Notes under the pieces: model-generated | Databases searched by the model: none | Told to the model about the DNA's origin: nothing | What the model saw: only the letters and a program-made list of their open reading frames with translations | DNA from: Hippopus hippopus | Taxonomy: Eukaryota > Mollusca > Bivalvia > Cardiida > Cardiidae | Assembly: GCA_946811185.2 (NCBI GenBank) | Contig: OX328108.1 | Location: 38,706,357 to 38,770,356, forward strand | Direction of reading: 5' to 3' | DNA length: 64,000 nucleotides | Position numbers and translations under genes: made by a program | Part shown: positions 31,301 through 38,200 of the stretch, piece after piece | How the letters are laid out: each line of letters opens with the position of its first letter | Position numbering within the stretch: position 1 is the stretch's first letter

Positions 31301-34112
31301 ACACTAAGTATAAACCTGTTTTCCTTTGATTAAGAGTTGGTCATGTTAGAATCGAAATAATCTTCTTTCTATCGTGGTTTATCGTTCAATAAACCACGTT
31401 GTGAGTTATGAGGCGCAATGAATAAACCACTCGGACTATCGCCCTCGTGGATTATTTATTGTGCCTCATAACTCACAACCGTTGTTTATTGAACGATGAA
31501 GCACGATAGAAAGAAGATTATTTCTTAAATGAACAACCGATGGAAAGATTTTATCTCGCAAAAAAAGTGACAACTAACTTAAAGCTTTACCAATTTTACC
31601 GGGTTTTAACAACCCTGAAGAAGAAAGCTTTTCGAAACATTGTGAGAAAAGGAGAAAATGCTGGTAACCAGCATTTTCTCTTTTTCCAGCAATGTTTTCT
31701 ACAATTTCAAAGACAGAAATTTTCATTTGAATTATATTCATTTTTTTTTTCTTCTTCTTCTTCTTTTCTGCAATAGCTTTGAATTTGGATGAGTCTAAAT
31801 TTTTTTGTTTGATAAAGAGATTATTCTTTGAATATCGACTGTAACTTAAGTGACAATATCGAAGGATACTAGAATGGGAGTGCAGTTGATTCCTTAATCT
31901 ACACTGCCTGTTACTGTGTGAGTTAGTCTGTACATTAGCCATAGACTTGATGTTTTACTGAATCAAAATATAAATTTCATGCCTCAGGTTCTATGTTGGT
32001 TGATGTTGAGTTTGTCTTTAAACTTTTCTAATCCTCCAACTAACATTTCCAATTTCTGAGTTTTAAAAAACATTAGAAAAAGGACTTTTGAAAAAAATGT
32101 AGGAAACCAGCATTTTCTCCTTTTCCTACAATGTTTTCTATACTTTGAATGACAAATCATATTGTCTGTAGTAGATGTTAATTTGTCGTCTGTAAATGCT
32201 TTCCCTTTGGATATTTTCAAAAAAAAAATAACATGGAAATTTCAATATTTGGATCTTTTACTATTGACTGGAAAGTTTCATTTACCTTATTTAGCAAGTT
32301 AAGGGTGAATTTCTGTTGAAGGTGAAGTTTTTGAAGGCCCACGATGTCAAACATGTGAATGTCGGGCGTTTACCGGACGAGTGTATTGTGAGAAAGCCAA
32401 CTGTTCTCATGTCCAACTACGATGTCCAAACCCAATCTACAAACCCGTGGAATGTTGTCCTTCATGTCCGAACGGTAAGGGATAACATTACTGTACAAAC
32501 ACGCTAAACAGCGTAACACTTATCTTGTTAAACAAGGTTCTTTATTCAAACGTTTGGTTGCAAGACAGCTCTTCCAGCAGTGATATCTTAATCATTCAAA
32601 TTTGGAAAGGCAGTGTAATGGTAGCAATATATATGATGTCTCTCATACGAGCTATCAAAACTGTAGCCATGCTGTTTCCAAGGAGAATGGTTATGCGAAA
32701 AAATGGTTGTGAGAACTTGATATCTAACAAAAATGCGGATGTTACGATTATTTTACAAAAATATGAGCCATGCTCTGGCAAACATGAATTTAATGCATCC
32801 CCCATGATTCATTATACCAAACAGGTTATTTTATAATTATCGATCCATAAAATCCATTTTGTCTACCAACCAAAACTGAATCCTGCTCGGACTGTACAGG
32901 CTGACCTCGGTCGAAAGGTTCTGCAGATGCAACAGACCCGCTTTTCACATCGCATGAGTCATATTTAAGTGAAATTAAGTTTCATGGCTCTTTTGTATAT
33001 TATGAAGAGAATAATAATTCGAGTAGATTGCTAACCCTAATAATGGCTCGGTAATAAGAAGTCTCTCGAAAACGGTGTTAATATATATCTGGGGCCATGC
33101 TGTATCAAAAGGCGGTTTAATGCATCTGCATAAAGTATTGATTCAGGTCAGCCTGCGCGGACTTAACTGGACGGAAACTTTCTGCTATTGGTCAATTTTC
33201 TGTTTATCAAAGGACCACTTCACATCATGATTCAGTCGGTCGTTTGACAAAACGGGTTCTATGGATCCTTGATTATGTGATGACTTCCCTGGTTTCATGC
33301 ATCACGGACAACCGTTAAACCCTCCTTTTGCCAGAGTATTACTCATATACATGTATCTATAGCCGTATTCAGGAGCCATTCCAAAAAATTAAATAACCTA
33401 TCTCAGAATTTAGATATTTATATGTAATTTGAATATATGGCGAATGATCATATCATCATTTACAACCCAACGTTGTTTCTCACTGAATTATTCCTTCTAT
33501 ATACGTATATATAGCGACACCGCCACTGAATCTATAGGAATTACGAGATGTATTATTTTTTACATTAAATGTATTTTATATGAAGGGTTGGTGTGCGAGG
33601 TAGAAAATTTCATTTACTCTAGCAGGTTCAGAACTTTAAACAGTGTAAGATTGGGTGTGAACTGTGTTTTTGATTTATTTTTCAATTCGTGCCGTCGATT
33701 TTATATGGCTCGATAGAGATGAAAGTGTCTTAGTCATACTTTTCTGTTTTCATCTTAAGAAAATATTGGAATGCTCGTAGAACCAAGCATTCTATGCAGT
33801 TATCTAACATCGAAATAATTATGTTAACGGATTTTTTAAAAAACTGATTAATAGATGAAAACATGACTGTGATAGTTGACAAAAAAAAAATTTTTTTTTT
33901 CAGGTCCATCGTGTATGTTCGGTAAAACTATTATTCACTATGATCGTTACAAAACAATTGGAAAACAAGTATGTACCTGTCTCGGCGATCCGTGGTTCCC
34001 GAACGCATTTTGTGCACCGACTTCCATTAGCAAGAAACTAACGAAAACATACGGAGACGTTTGGAGTAAGTTTGGTTATCCAGGACTTAAAAGGTCGAGG
34101 AAAAATGACTAA
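13142..34112 (+). CDS. Gene 1: secreted multi-VWC-domain protein (spliced, 10 exons)
   Basis: Spliced from 13142-13346, 20226-20396, 22985-23161, 24359-24520, 26245-26424, 27035-27211, 28501-28686, 30003-30188, 32322-32474 and 33904-34112. The lengths sum to 1806 nt (601 residues plus stop) and every intron is phase 1. Residues 1-33 form a signal peptide, and the rest is a chain of von Willebrand factor C modules with the pattern C..C.C...C....CP...C..p....CC..C.C. Introns fall inside the modules, between the first conserved Cys/Gly part and the C..C.C part. Proteins with VWC chains (chordin, kielin and related families) act outside the cell, often binding BMP-type ligands or matrix. That role here is inference; the closest family cannot be named without a search. 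AATAAA lies 50 nt after the stop (34162-34167). Confidence 0.85.
13347..14067 (+). other. Gene 1 intron 1, first part
   Basis: Good donor GTATGT at 13347. AT-rich sequence without recognised repeats or exons. Confidence 0.4.
14068..14318 (-). repeat. TTAA-type MITE copy with partial internal duplication
   Basis: 'gtgggagaaatcttttgaaa' and 'gtgggagagagctcttgaaa' are two copies of the same inner segment. The right end reads 'gtcggaaagggttaac'. Confidence 0.5.
14565..14727. repeat. Hairpin MITE with long arms
   Basis: 'aatcaactgttggtgtgtga' through 'aaaatctgtcac' is mirrored by 'gtgacagattttaatatcac' through 'gttgatt'. The centre holds a second stem, 'aaaactcgtcc ttcg gactcgttttt'. No coding capacity. 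Confidence 0.65.
15109..15546. mobile_element. Mariner-type MITE (438 bp)
   Basis: Terminal inverted repeats 'gagggctgtcccaataaatc' and its counterpart ending 'tgggacagccctc', with 24 of about 27 end bases matching. GGGCTGTCC-type ends are common in mariner/Tc1 elements. The same motif starts the mariner copy at 63559. It has no transposase, so it is non-autonomous. Confidence 0.6.
15547..16649 (+). other. Gene 1 intron 1, middle part
   Basis: No repeat or exon recognised. The short ORF at 16168-16350 has no cysteine pattern or splice context. Confidence 0.35.
16650..16712. repeat. GATC palindrome copy
   Basis: Arms 'gattcaaagatcacagtgca' / 'tgcagtgtgatcttgctcta'. The change G to C in 'cacag' is matched by 'ctgtg' becoming 'gtgtg', so pairing is only partly kept. 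Confidence 0.6.
17039..17269 (+). repeat. LTR1 (outer subtype)
   Basis: Starts TGTTACGGGAG and ends CGTAAGA, nearly complementary ends. Contains TATAAAA (17081-17087), box A 'ggctcagtgg' (17126-17135), an anticodon-loop-like 'cttttaa', a perfect small stem ctcg-aaaaa-cgag (17158-17170) where a variable arm would be, and box B 'gggttcgaatcc' (17186-17197). The 'cttactgcatagctttcccg' stretch is shared with LTR4 only. Confidence 0.75.
17270..17405 (+). mobile_element. Internal region 1 with PBS and purine tract
   Basis: PBS at 17270-17287, then 'ttggccattaagccattaat'. It contains an extra 20-30 bp relative to the other two internals (around 'attaatagacttactgcc'). It ends 'gactttaagatgggg' plus TG before LTR2. 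Confidence 0.75.
17406..17612 (+). repeat. LTR2 (inner subtype, different tRNA-like core)
   Basis: Shares 'atggcttc(a/g)tcccgattta' with LTR3. Its tRNA-like part differs from the other three: after 'agctcagtggttatggtat' it reads 'gggcctttcgtccgggcg' and then box B 'aggttcgaatcc', with no ctcg-cgag stem. CCGGGC upstream of box B can pair with GCCCGG downstream. Confidence 0.75.
17613..17728 (+). mobile_element. Internal region 2 with PBS and purine tract
   Basis: PBS 17613-17630 is identical to that of internal 1. Purine tract 'aagaggggg' immediately before TG-TGTTACGG of LTR3. Confidence 0.75.
17729..17949 (+). repeat. LTR3 (inner subtype)
   Basis: Front half like LTR2 ('cgatttaaatacaatacc'), tRNA-like part like LTR1 and LTR4 (ctcg-aaaaa-cgag stem present), so it is a mosaic. 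It ends 'tccgcaaga'. Confidence 0.75.
17950..18065 (+). mobile_element. Internal region 3 with PBS and purine tract
   Basis: PBS 17950-17967 is intact; the purine tract is 'aagagggga'. Same length as internal 2. Confidence 0.75.
18066..18286 (+). repeat. LTR4 (outer subtype)
   Basis: Front half like LTR1, including 'cgtataaaa'. No PBS follows: after 'cgtaag' comes AATGT and then unrelated sequence, so this is the true 3' LTR of the composite. Confidence 0.75.
18292..19142 (+). other. Gene 1 intron 1, AT-rich part
   Basis: Many A and T runs. I see no exon, no repeat shared with the rest of the window and no regulatory motif. Confidence 0.4.
19143..19374 (+). repeat. TTAA-type MITE copy
   Basis: Starts 'taactcattaccaaacgac' and ends 'ggtaagagagaaagagtt'. 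The core hairpin is eroded ('gaaaaggagaaatca / ttcctccttttggc'). Confidence 0.5.
19699..19755 (+). CDS. Gene 1, possible extra 57-bp exon
   Basis: Acceptor 'ccattttgcag' and donor 'aaag|gtgagc' enclose 57 nt that are phase 1 on both sides, like all gene 1 exons. They read (G)DIDKCARINCVRCSPFRVK(G) without a stop. Three cysteines suit a spacer between the half module of exon 1 and the module of exon 2. Inclusion would give 620 residues and keep the frame. It is too short to be certain. Confidence 0.4.
19930..20095 (+). repeat. Fragment of a 360-bp dispersed repeat
   Basis: 'gttttgaaatt'-like text, 'cttggacc(a/g)', 'tgtacaat' and 'cattgtttac' occur in the same order as at 44420-44790 and 57835-58200. 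The fragment is diverged. Confidence 0.35.
20226..20396 (+). CDS. Gene 1 exon 2: VWC module
   Basis: Acceptor 'cattctaaacag', donor G|GTAAGG. 57 residues from GDLVFTDNPC to CIVDGILYDLG. Cysteines: C..C.C, C....C...C...C, CC..C.C. The tail 'VDGILYDLG' opens the next module. The antisense ORF 20218-20571 is a shadow. Confidence 0.85.
20719..20815 (+). repeat. TTAA-type MITE fragment
   Basis: 'attgtgggaaaaggtt' then 'ggtaaccag' and 'ttttcctttaccctgattgct'; only the core survives. Confidence 0.35.
20815..22450 (+). mobile_element. Decayed Harbinger element (limits uncertain)
   Basis: GC-richer than the introns around it and rich in 'acgg/ccgt' motifs on both flanks (e.g. 'ccgctacggg', 'cacggcagcccc' left; 'cacggcaacgacggcaat' right), like the elements at 9846 and 24575. 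The left edge may be TTA followed by 'tatgcctcc' near 20812. No clear matching right TIR is seen. Confidence 0.45.
21540..21895 (+). pseudogene. PIF/Harbinger transposase remnant
   Basis: Fragments resemble the start of Harbinger nucleases: DLRMPPQLF (frame of 21404), then TPFIERQDTW and LLLTLRHLT ... EVCNAL (frame of 21606), then YIDEVFAVPVAP ... PEFERL from 21811 in a third frame. The order fits the known family pattern (lead helix, 'IERQDT', 'LRHLATG', 'EVCEAI', 'FERRW'). Two frame changes and missing catalytic part show it is dead. Confidence 0.6.
22694..22953 (+). repeat. GAGCCATG-type MITE copy next to exon 3
   Basis: Ends 'cttttcacagggcatggc' about 30 bp before exon 3 starts, so the pyrimidine tract of that acceptor lies in the narrow gap between MITE and exon. 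Confidence 0.65.
22985..23161 (+). CDS. Gene 1 exon 3: VWC module
   Basis: Acceptor 'gtatttttattcag', donor G|GTAAGA. 59 residues, GYQVYTRNPCEDCRC ... CPALDCPKP ... GECCRKCGC, ending IIHDFG. Frame-shifted ORF 23012-23227 is a shadow. Confidence 0.85.
23162..24358 (+). other. Gene 1 intron 3
   Basis: Contains a dispersed repeat fragment (23285-23580, related to 4150-4640) and a reversed GAGCCATG-type MITE (23892-24112). The antisense ORF 24044-24400 runs through the MITE and is not supported. Confidence 0.45.
24359..24520 (+). CDS. Gene 1 exon 4: VWC module, type A
   Basis: EDRCRPCYCNANGTITC ... CPEVTCPKW ... GQCCKKCRC. The donor is G|GTTTTTTTT, weak. Its closest relative is exon 6. By that comparison the exon should start at GPITP (24344), but the bases before it are TG, not AG. 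The only phase-correct AG is at 24357-24358 ('aataactccag'), so the exon is set to start at 24359, five residues shorter. Confidence 0.75.
24575..25552. mobile_element. Harbinger-type element with long TIRs and self-similar flanks
   Basis: TTA target duplication (24572-24574, 25553-25555). About 40 bp of perfect inverted repeat: 'cttcacacttacggattttt' continuing through 'cttacgagtccttacggat' on the left, mirrored at 25508-25546. Between the TIRs and a central 150-bp core (about 25060-25205) the sequence is a cloud of short 'ccgtaa' and 'actcgtaa' variants, in mirror orientation on the two sides. ORFs inside (25043-25553) are readings of this element. Confidence 0.7.
25556..26244 (+). other. 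Gene 1 intron 4, right part
   Basis: Nothing recognised; the short ORFs here have no cysteine pattern. Confidence 0.35.
26245..26424 (+). CDS. Gene 1 exon 5: VWC module, type B
   Basis: Acceptor 'attcatgatttag', donor G|GTAAGT (ideal). 60 residues: GDPMPSNDVCATQCRCG ... CPASDCDNPV ... GQCCPVCGC, ending VIEPFG. C...C.C spacing is one residue longer than in type A. Its best relative is exon 7. Confidence 0.85.
26555..26745 (+). repeat. TTAA-type MITE copy, decayed
   Basis: Right end 'aaaacttgggactgcgtgga' then 'gaagggttaaa'; the core is eroded. Confidence 0.4.
27035..27211 (+). CDS. Gene 1 exon 6: VWC module, type A
   Basis: Acceptor 'tgtatttaatctag', donor G|GTAAAA. 59 residues: GPIQTEDKCKMCTCNTNGTI ... 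ECPEVKC ... GECCPKCRC, ending VLYNPG. Shares GPI..ED.C..C.CN.NGTITC and ECPEV.C with exon 4. The antisense ORFs in this place are shadows. Confidence 0.85.
27268..27331. repeat. GATC palindrome copy, decayed
   Basis: Arms 'agtagataaagaccagactg' / 'cagtctaatcttgatctaca' with about five mismatches. Confidence 0.5.
28095..28355 (+). repeat. GAGCCATG-type MITE copy
   Basis: Well preserved internal palindrome 'cccaggtcagcctgcgcgga / gcatgctgacctggg'. It ends about 145 bp before exon 7. Confidence 0.65.
28501..28686 (+). CDS. Gene 1 exon 7: VWC module, type B
   Basis: Acceptor 'atgtccttaaacag', donor G|GTAATA. 62 residues: GDDMPINVRDPCVERCHCG ... CPKPDCENPV ... GQCCPQCGC, ending NFIAFG. Like exon 5 it has GD.MP.N, C...C.CG and NPV....GQCCP.CGC. 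Confidence 0.85.
28687..29452 (+). other. Gene 1 intron 7, left part
   Basis: No repeat or exon recognised; the antisense ORF 29210-29395 is unsupported. Confidence 0.35.
29453..29715. repeat. TTAA-type MITE, composite copy
   Basis: Both ends look like the same (left) end of the family: 'aactctttaccaaaag' on the left and 'ttttcaggcagagagttaaa' as its reverse complement on the right. The core hairpin is present (about 29555-29610). Confidence 0.5.
29701..29813 (+). CDS. Gene 1, possible alternative last exon
   Basis: Acceptor 'catttgttttcag' then phase-1 sequence (G)RELKKIYVPIKDKEKQS ... LAPEALLPIGP and stop TGA at 29811-29813. AATAAA follows at 29841-29846. Joined after exon 7 it gives 456 residues in frame with a lysine-rich, cysteine-free tail. 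The acceptor and first bases of the exon are the right end of the MITE at 29453-29715. No transcript evidence; it could be chance. Confidence 0.4.
30003..30188 (+). CDS. Gene 1 exon 8: VWC module, type A
   Basis: Strong acceptor (T run, 'cattcccag'). 62 residues: GPILDDPCQECECTKTGNIT ... CPKIKC ... ECCQKCRC, ending NFYKPG. The donor is G|GCAAGT, a GC donor with an otherwise ideal consensus. Longer than its relatives between the fourth and fifth cysteine groups (ATEEEPQECC). Confidence 0.85.
30189..32321 (+). other. Gene 1 intron 8
   Basis: GC-AG intron. Contains the larger inverted-repeat element 30690-31528 and two TTAA-type MITE copies (31573-31823, 32050-32225, both reversed). The ORFs at 31540-31942 and 31984-32220 lie in the MITEs. 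Confidence 0.55.
30690..31528 (+). mobile_element. Element ending in a long hairpin (copy A)
   Basis: Left part 'gacacgtgaattcggctcta' ... 'aatctacgtcatt' and right part, a 175-bp hairpin (31352-31528: 'ctttctatcgtggtttatcg' to 'cacgatagaaag'), recur in reverse order and orientation at 40452-40835. Copy A is about 450 bp longer in the middle. Confidence 0.55.
32322..32474 (+). CDS. Gene 1 exon 9: VWC module
   Basis: Acceptor 'atttctgttgaag', donor G|GTAAGG. 51 residues: GEVFEGPRCQTCECRAF ... CEKANCSHVQLRCPNPIY ... ECCPSCPN. The last cysteine of the CC..C.C group is replaced (CC..CPNG). The ORF shown by simple scanning at 32316-32507 is the wrong frame. Confidence 0.8.
32475..33903 (+). other. 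Gene 1 intron 9
   Basis: Contains GAGCCATG-type MITE copies 32762-32970 (+) and 33091-33352 (reversed). The ORFs at 32525-32836 and 33429-33716 have no domain or splice support. Confidence 0.5.
33904..34112 (+). CDS. Gene 1 exon 10: C-terminal exon
   Basis: Acceptor is a T run followed by CAG. Reads GPSCMFGKTIIHYDRY ... QVCTCLGDPWF ... CAPTS, then a lysine-rich tail and TAA at 34110-34112. Four cysteines resemble the start of another, incomplete VWC module. An internal GTAAGT at 34064-34069 is a perfect unused donor. Confidence 0.75.
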
Positions 34113-34161
34113 AACTGTGTTTTGGGAATTGATAAATGTGACAGACAATACCTATTTTACC

Positions 34162-34167
34162 AATAAA
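34162..34167 (+). terminator. Gene 1 polyadenylation signal AATAAA
   Basis: 50 nt after the stop codon of exon 10, followed by a T-rich stretch starting about 20 nt later. Confidence 0.6.
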
Positions 34168-34391
34168 TCTAGTGTCCTCTTTAACGATGTTTTTTTTTTT
34201 TTCCTTCGCTATTGTAAACATAATCTATTGATAAATTCACTGATTGGCCTTCTATGCTGCTTTCAAAGTTATTTTTATCATATCACGGCGACAGCTAATT
34301 GTTCGTGAGTTTTTTTCACGTATTAAGCTGAAACCAGACTGATAGGTGTAAAGAAATCGATGTCCTTTAAATGGTTATAAACATGCTTGAT

Positions 34392-34397
34392 TTTAAT
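34392..34397 (-). terminator. Gene 2 candidate polyadenylation signal ATTAAA
   Basis: Reads ATTAAA on the - strand about 37 nt after the gene 2 stop. It leaves about 220 bp between the two convergent signals. Confidence 0.35.
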
Positions 34398-34433
34398 ACC
34401 TGTATTTCATGTAAGATTTAGATACAAAGTCAG

Positions 34434-35258
34434 TCAGCCAATGATTTCTGGAATGCTGTTGCCATGAAGATACTTTGATAAATCGACTTCCGTTAGTTGG
34501 TACCCGCTTCCCCAGTTCTTCATGATGGTATTAATGTCGTCTTCGTGATATGATACCGATGAACCAGAACCAGCACCACCATACGTGAAGACAAAAAGGA
34601 GAACCAGCTCATTTTTCAGAACCAAAAAGGCCGGGTTTCCGCTGTCTCCAGTTATTTTATTTTCGTAAAACGCATGGCGCAATGAATCTCTTGGTACACG
34701 CAAGCTTACCATGGTGCCCGATTCTATTCCGAGGTCTGCAACGAGAGCCTTTTCTTCAAAATCTGTATCAAAAACGGGAATTGACATACCTGCAGGGGGT
34801 CTGATGGTTGTGATATTCTTCGGTAAAATTTTTACAAAGGAGATTGTGTTTGGAACATCTCTATCCAGCTCGCCGACGACAATGTCGTAGCCACGGAGGA
34901 ACTGATTTCCGGACACCGGGACTGCTCGCGTCTTGACAATCTTTCTATCAACAACGTGATTGTTCTTGTCAACAAACCGTAAAGTGGTGTTGACACCCAT
35001 GCTGTAATGTTTGGCCCATATCGCGTGTCGAGGGGACACCAGCACACCGGCCCTCCTTGTTTTACCCTTGCTGTTCCATGGCGATATTGGGGTCAGATCA
35101 AGGGGATAGGCCCAGCACTTCGTGTTTCTCACATAGTGTTTGGAATTGTGGTTCTGCGTACTAAAAATTTTCTTCATTTGAGTAACAGTAGTACCGGTTT
35201 GGTTGGCCTTTTGCAAGAGATCGTCGATTCCAAATATAGCATCATTGAATAGGAGGTC
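34434..35258 (-). CDS. Gene 2 exon 3: peptidase domain
   Basis: Acceptor 'attttgttctgttag' (read on the - strand), directly before an in-frame GAC; a TAG overlapping the AG blocks read-through. Encodes DLLFNDAIFGIDDLLQKANQ and the whole peptidase domain to GNSIPEIIG and TGA. The + strand ORF 35007-35252 is a shadow. Confidence 0.85.
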   Translation of the reverse strand, partial: DLLFNDAIFGIDDLLQKANQTGTTVTQMKKIFSTQNHNSKHYVRNTKCWAYPLDLTPISPWNSKGKTRRAGVLVSPRHAIWAKHYSMGVNTTLRFVDKNNHVVDRKIVKTRAVPVSGNQFLRGYDIVVGELDRDVPNTISFVKILPKNITTIRPPAGMSIPVFDTDFEEKALVADLGIESGTMVSLRVPRDSLRHAFYENKITGDSGNPAFLVLKNELVLLFVFTYGGAGSGSSVSYHEDDINTIMKNWGSGYQLTEVDLSKYLHGNSIPEIIG

Positions 35259-38200
35259 CTAACAGAACAAAATAACCATGAAATATATTATATATGTTAT
35301 GTGAAAAAAGAGCTTAGTGCATCTCTGTGATGCATTCTACCAAGCAAGTCATCGCATAATTCTTGATCAATGAAATCCATTTTGTCTAACAAGCAACTGA
35401 GTCAGGAGAGAGACTGGTCCTTTGGACATGTAGAAAATTTACAAATAGCAAAAAGTTTCGACCAAGGTCAATCTGCGCGGACTGTGCAGGCTAATCTTGG
35501 TCGATAATTCATGCAGATGCAAGTCCTCTTTTCACAGAACATGGCCTATACAATAATTTTGGCCAATATCATTATATTTTCGATTATATATGTACACTGA
35601 GAATCACTGAGAACTGATACACTGATACCTCAAGCCATGTCTGGTCCATCCCATCGTTTGAATTAGCCGACCCACTAGAGTTCCTAGATCTAGTATTACA
35701 CCAGAGGGCAAGATAAGTGACGGAAGTCCCATTCAAAATTATTATATCTTCACTAAAACCTATTCTCCGGGTTCTCATTAGAATTGTCTCGATGAGACAA
35801 CCTAGGTTCAAATGAAGAAGTAAAGAAATATTTGCCTGGCCGGGTAGCTCAGTTGTTAGCGTATCTGAGCCCGGCCGGGTAGCTCAGTGGTAAGCGTATC
35901 TGACTCATGACCTGGAGGTTGCGGGTTCGATACCCGGTTGCGGCGAACTTTCTTTCCGGCGATTTTTCGCTTCTCACCTCTGATGCATGTGAGAAAAGTA
36001 GTCGGTGGCTTTGGAAAGAAAGTTGTGTCAGTACTGGTGTGAGAAAGCAAGGAAACACATGGGTGCGTCACTGACCGACATGATATGACTTAAGCTGTTA
36101 AAATGGCGTTAAACTCCAATACAATCCAATCCAAAAGAAACATTATTACTTTTTAAACCCCGAAATACCCACCTTATTTGCGTATCTGTAGCAGCAGGCA
36201 CTATTACTAAAGATTTTCCTGTATTAAGGTCTACGGCCCCTAACTCTCATATTAAAATACGGAATAGCCTTTACGAAAACGTCGATGTAACATGATATTT
36301 ACCGATGAGTTAGTGAGTCTACGGGCCCTAACTCTCATATTAAAAGACGGAAGCTGCCGAGATTGGCCAAATAGCCTTTACGAAAACGTCGATGTTACAC
36401 GATATTAACCGATGAGTTAGGGGTCTTAATCCTTAAGATACTCACCGCATATAAATTATCCATGCTAAAGTTGACTTCAATTTGGGGATGGAAGAGCTTA
36501 TGTAATAGACTATTTGCAGTCTAACTTAATTATTTAAGTTCGCATTCAAAGAGAAAAGTACACGTTATGCGATAATCCTGTCGCAAAGTTGAAGTAGATT
36601 TCAAAGGGAAATCATAAAATTACTGGTTTGACCAATAAGCTTGGCTATGTTTAATTCCCAATTGAAATCCGACGGTTTACTTGGAGAAAAAGATTTAAAA
36701 AAAAAAACTCGGAAGAAAAATATTCCTACATGATTAAGCTGTATGATTTATACAGTTCTATAATCTAGTCAGTAAAAAGTACATATACCTCAAATTCGGT
36801 GATAGGTGGCGCTGTTGTCGGGGGATGTGGTGGGCGTATGAATACAGACATGTTGCAGTATATGTTAATGTATGCTGCGGTCACGTTGTCACGGGCTGTT
36901 CCGTTACATCCGCTCTTCAGGAAGTCACACCTAGTTTACAAGGACAAGAATTGATATGGTTTCTAGGAAAACTTATTTCAAAGATCGATTTACATATTCC
37001 AAGAACAAGTTTTGAATACTACAGTCAAGGGACATGACAAATAGTGTTGTGGTAATAGGCTAATGACTAAACCTCATTAACGATTCTACAAAATAATTTC
37101 TGGGGTCCTGTGTGGCTCAGTGGTTAAGTGTAGGACTCGTGACCTGCAGGCCCCGGGCTCGAGCCTCACTAGCTCCGCTGGGTTTTTCACAGGAGTGCCC
37201 TTGGGCAAGACACCTAAGAGCCCCAGCCTGGTACTGGTGTAACCCAGGAAAACATGTATATATGAGCTGTCGCCGTGATATGACTGAAATAATGTTGAAA
37301 GCGGCGTAAAACACAATTCAAACAAAACAAAATGATTTCTACGCGATTTGTTTTTTAATGTCTCTTTCGACAGTATCTCAATCGTATCATTCCTGCAGCT
37401 CACGTATTCATGTCCTTGCTGCGGTTCACCAGTAATAGGTAGTGTGGTGTATTTAAGGGCACTCAGGACCACGTGAGCGGAGTCGTCATGGGGATGCAAA
37501 TATATGGTGGCATATTTCTGCCACGAGATATGAGATAACTATCATGATAATTTAAGAAAACTATCGCGATGAAACAAACTTTCCTGGAAATATTATCTAG
37601 ATGATAAAAAGTTTCACGATAAAAATATCGCGATAGTTCTCAAAGTTATCACGAATATTTTTTGCGTTTGTGCCCACAGCTGACATTCACGGTATCTATA
37701 GGCCTAACATCTTCGTCTCCAACCTTATGAATTCTCTTTTTCCCTGAATGGTTTTTAAGAGGCATTTCGAGTCCTCTCTGTCAACTTCAGTTCATTTCAT
37801 TTGTAGTCAAAATTTACCTATTAAGCTACAATTGTAAATAATTCGAATTTTTGACTTACTGCCACCATGTGAAGTCAAAAAATACCGAGTTCATCCCAAT
37901 GTTGAATTTTCTATTTATAGATGTTGAGAACCGGGTAGAACTATCACGATAACCTTATCTCGAATGTCAGCTTCGTGCACGAATAAGAAATTTTGCGTAA
38001 AAACATTTACTGATCAATGTAAAATTTTCTAGATAACAAAGTTTATCGTGATTTTTTTTTTTTCAGAAAACTTTTCACTATCTGAATAAAATTTCCAGGA
38101 AACTTTGATTTATTGCAATAGTTTTCAAAAATTATCATGATAGTTATCTCGTATCTCGTGGCAGAAATATACCACCATACAAATTGGATATATAGGATCC

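Larger units (their letters stand above)
35259..36788 (-). other. Gene 2 intron 2
   Basis: Contains a GAGCCATG-type MITE (35300-35550), a SINE (35834-36132) and two copies of a small repeat (36232-36426). The ORF 35584-35811 (- strand) has no usable splice context. Confidence 0.5.

Noticed and set aside
35584..35811. 75-residue - strand ORF within intron 2 of gene 2
   Set aside because: Exons 2 and 3 join in perfect phase without it, and no usable splice sites flank it.
35862..35947. A functional tRNA gene
   Set aside because: The head is tRNA-like but the anticodon stem is poorly paired, and it is followed by a SINE body and tail, so it is a SINE promoter.
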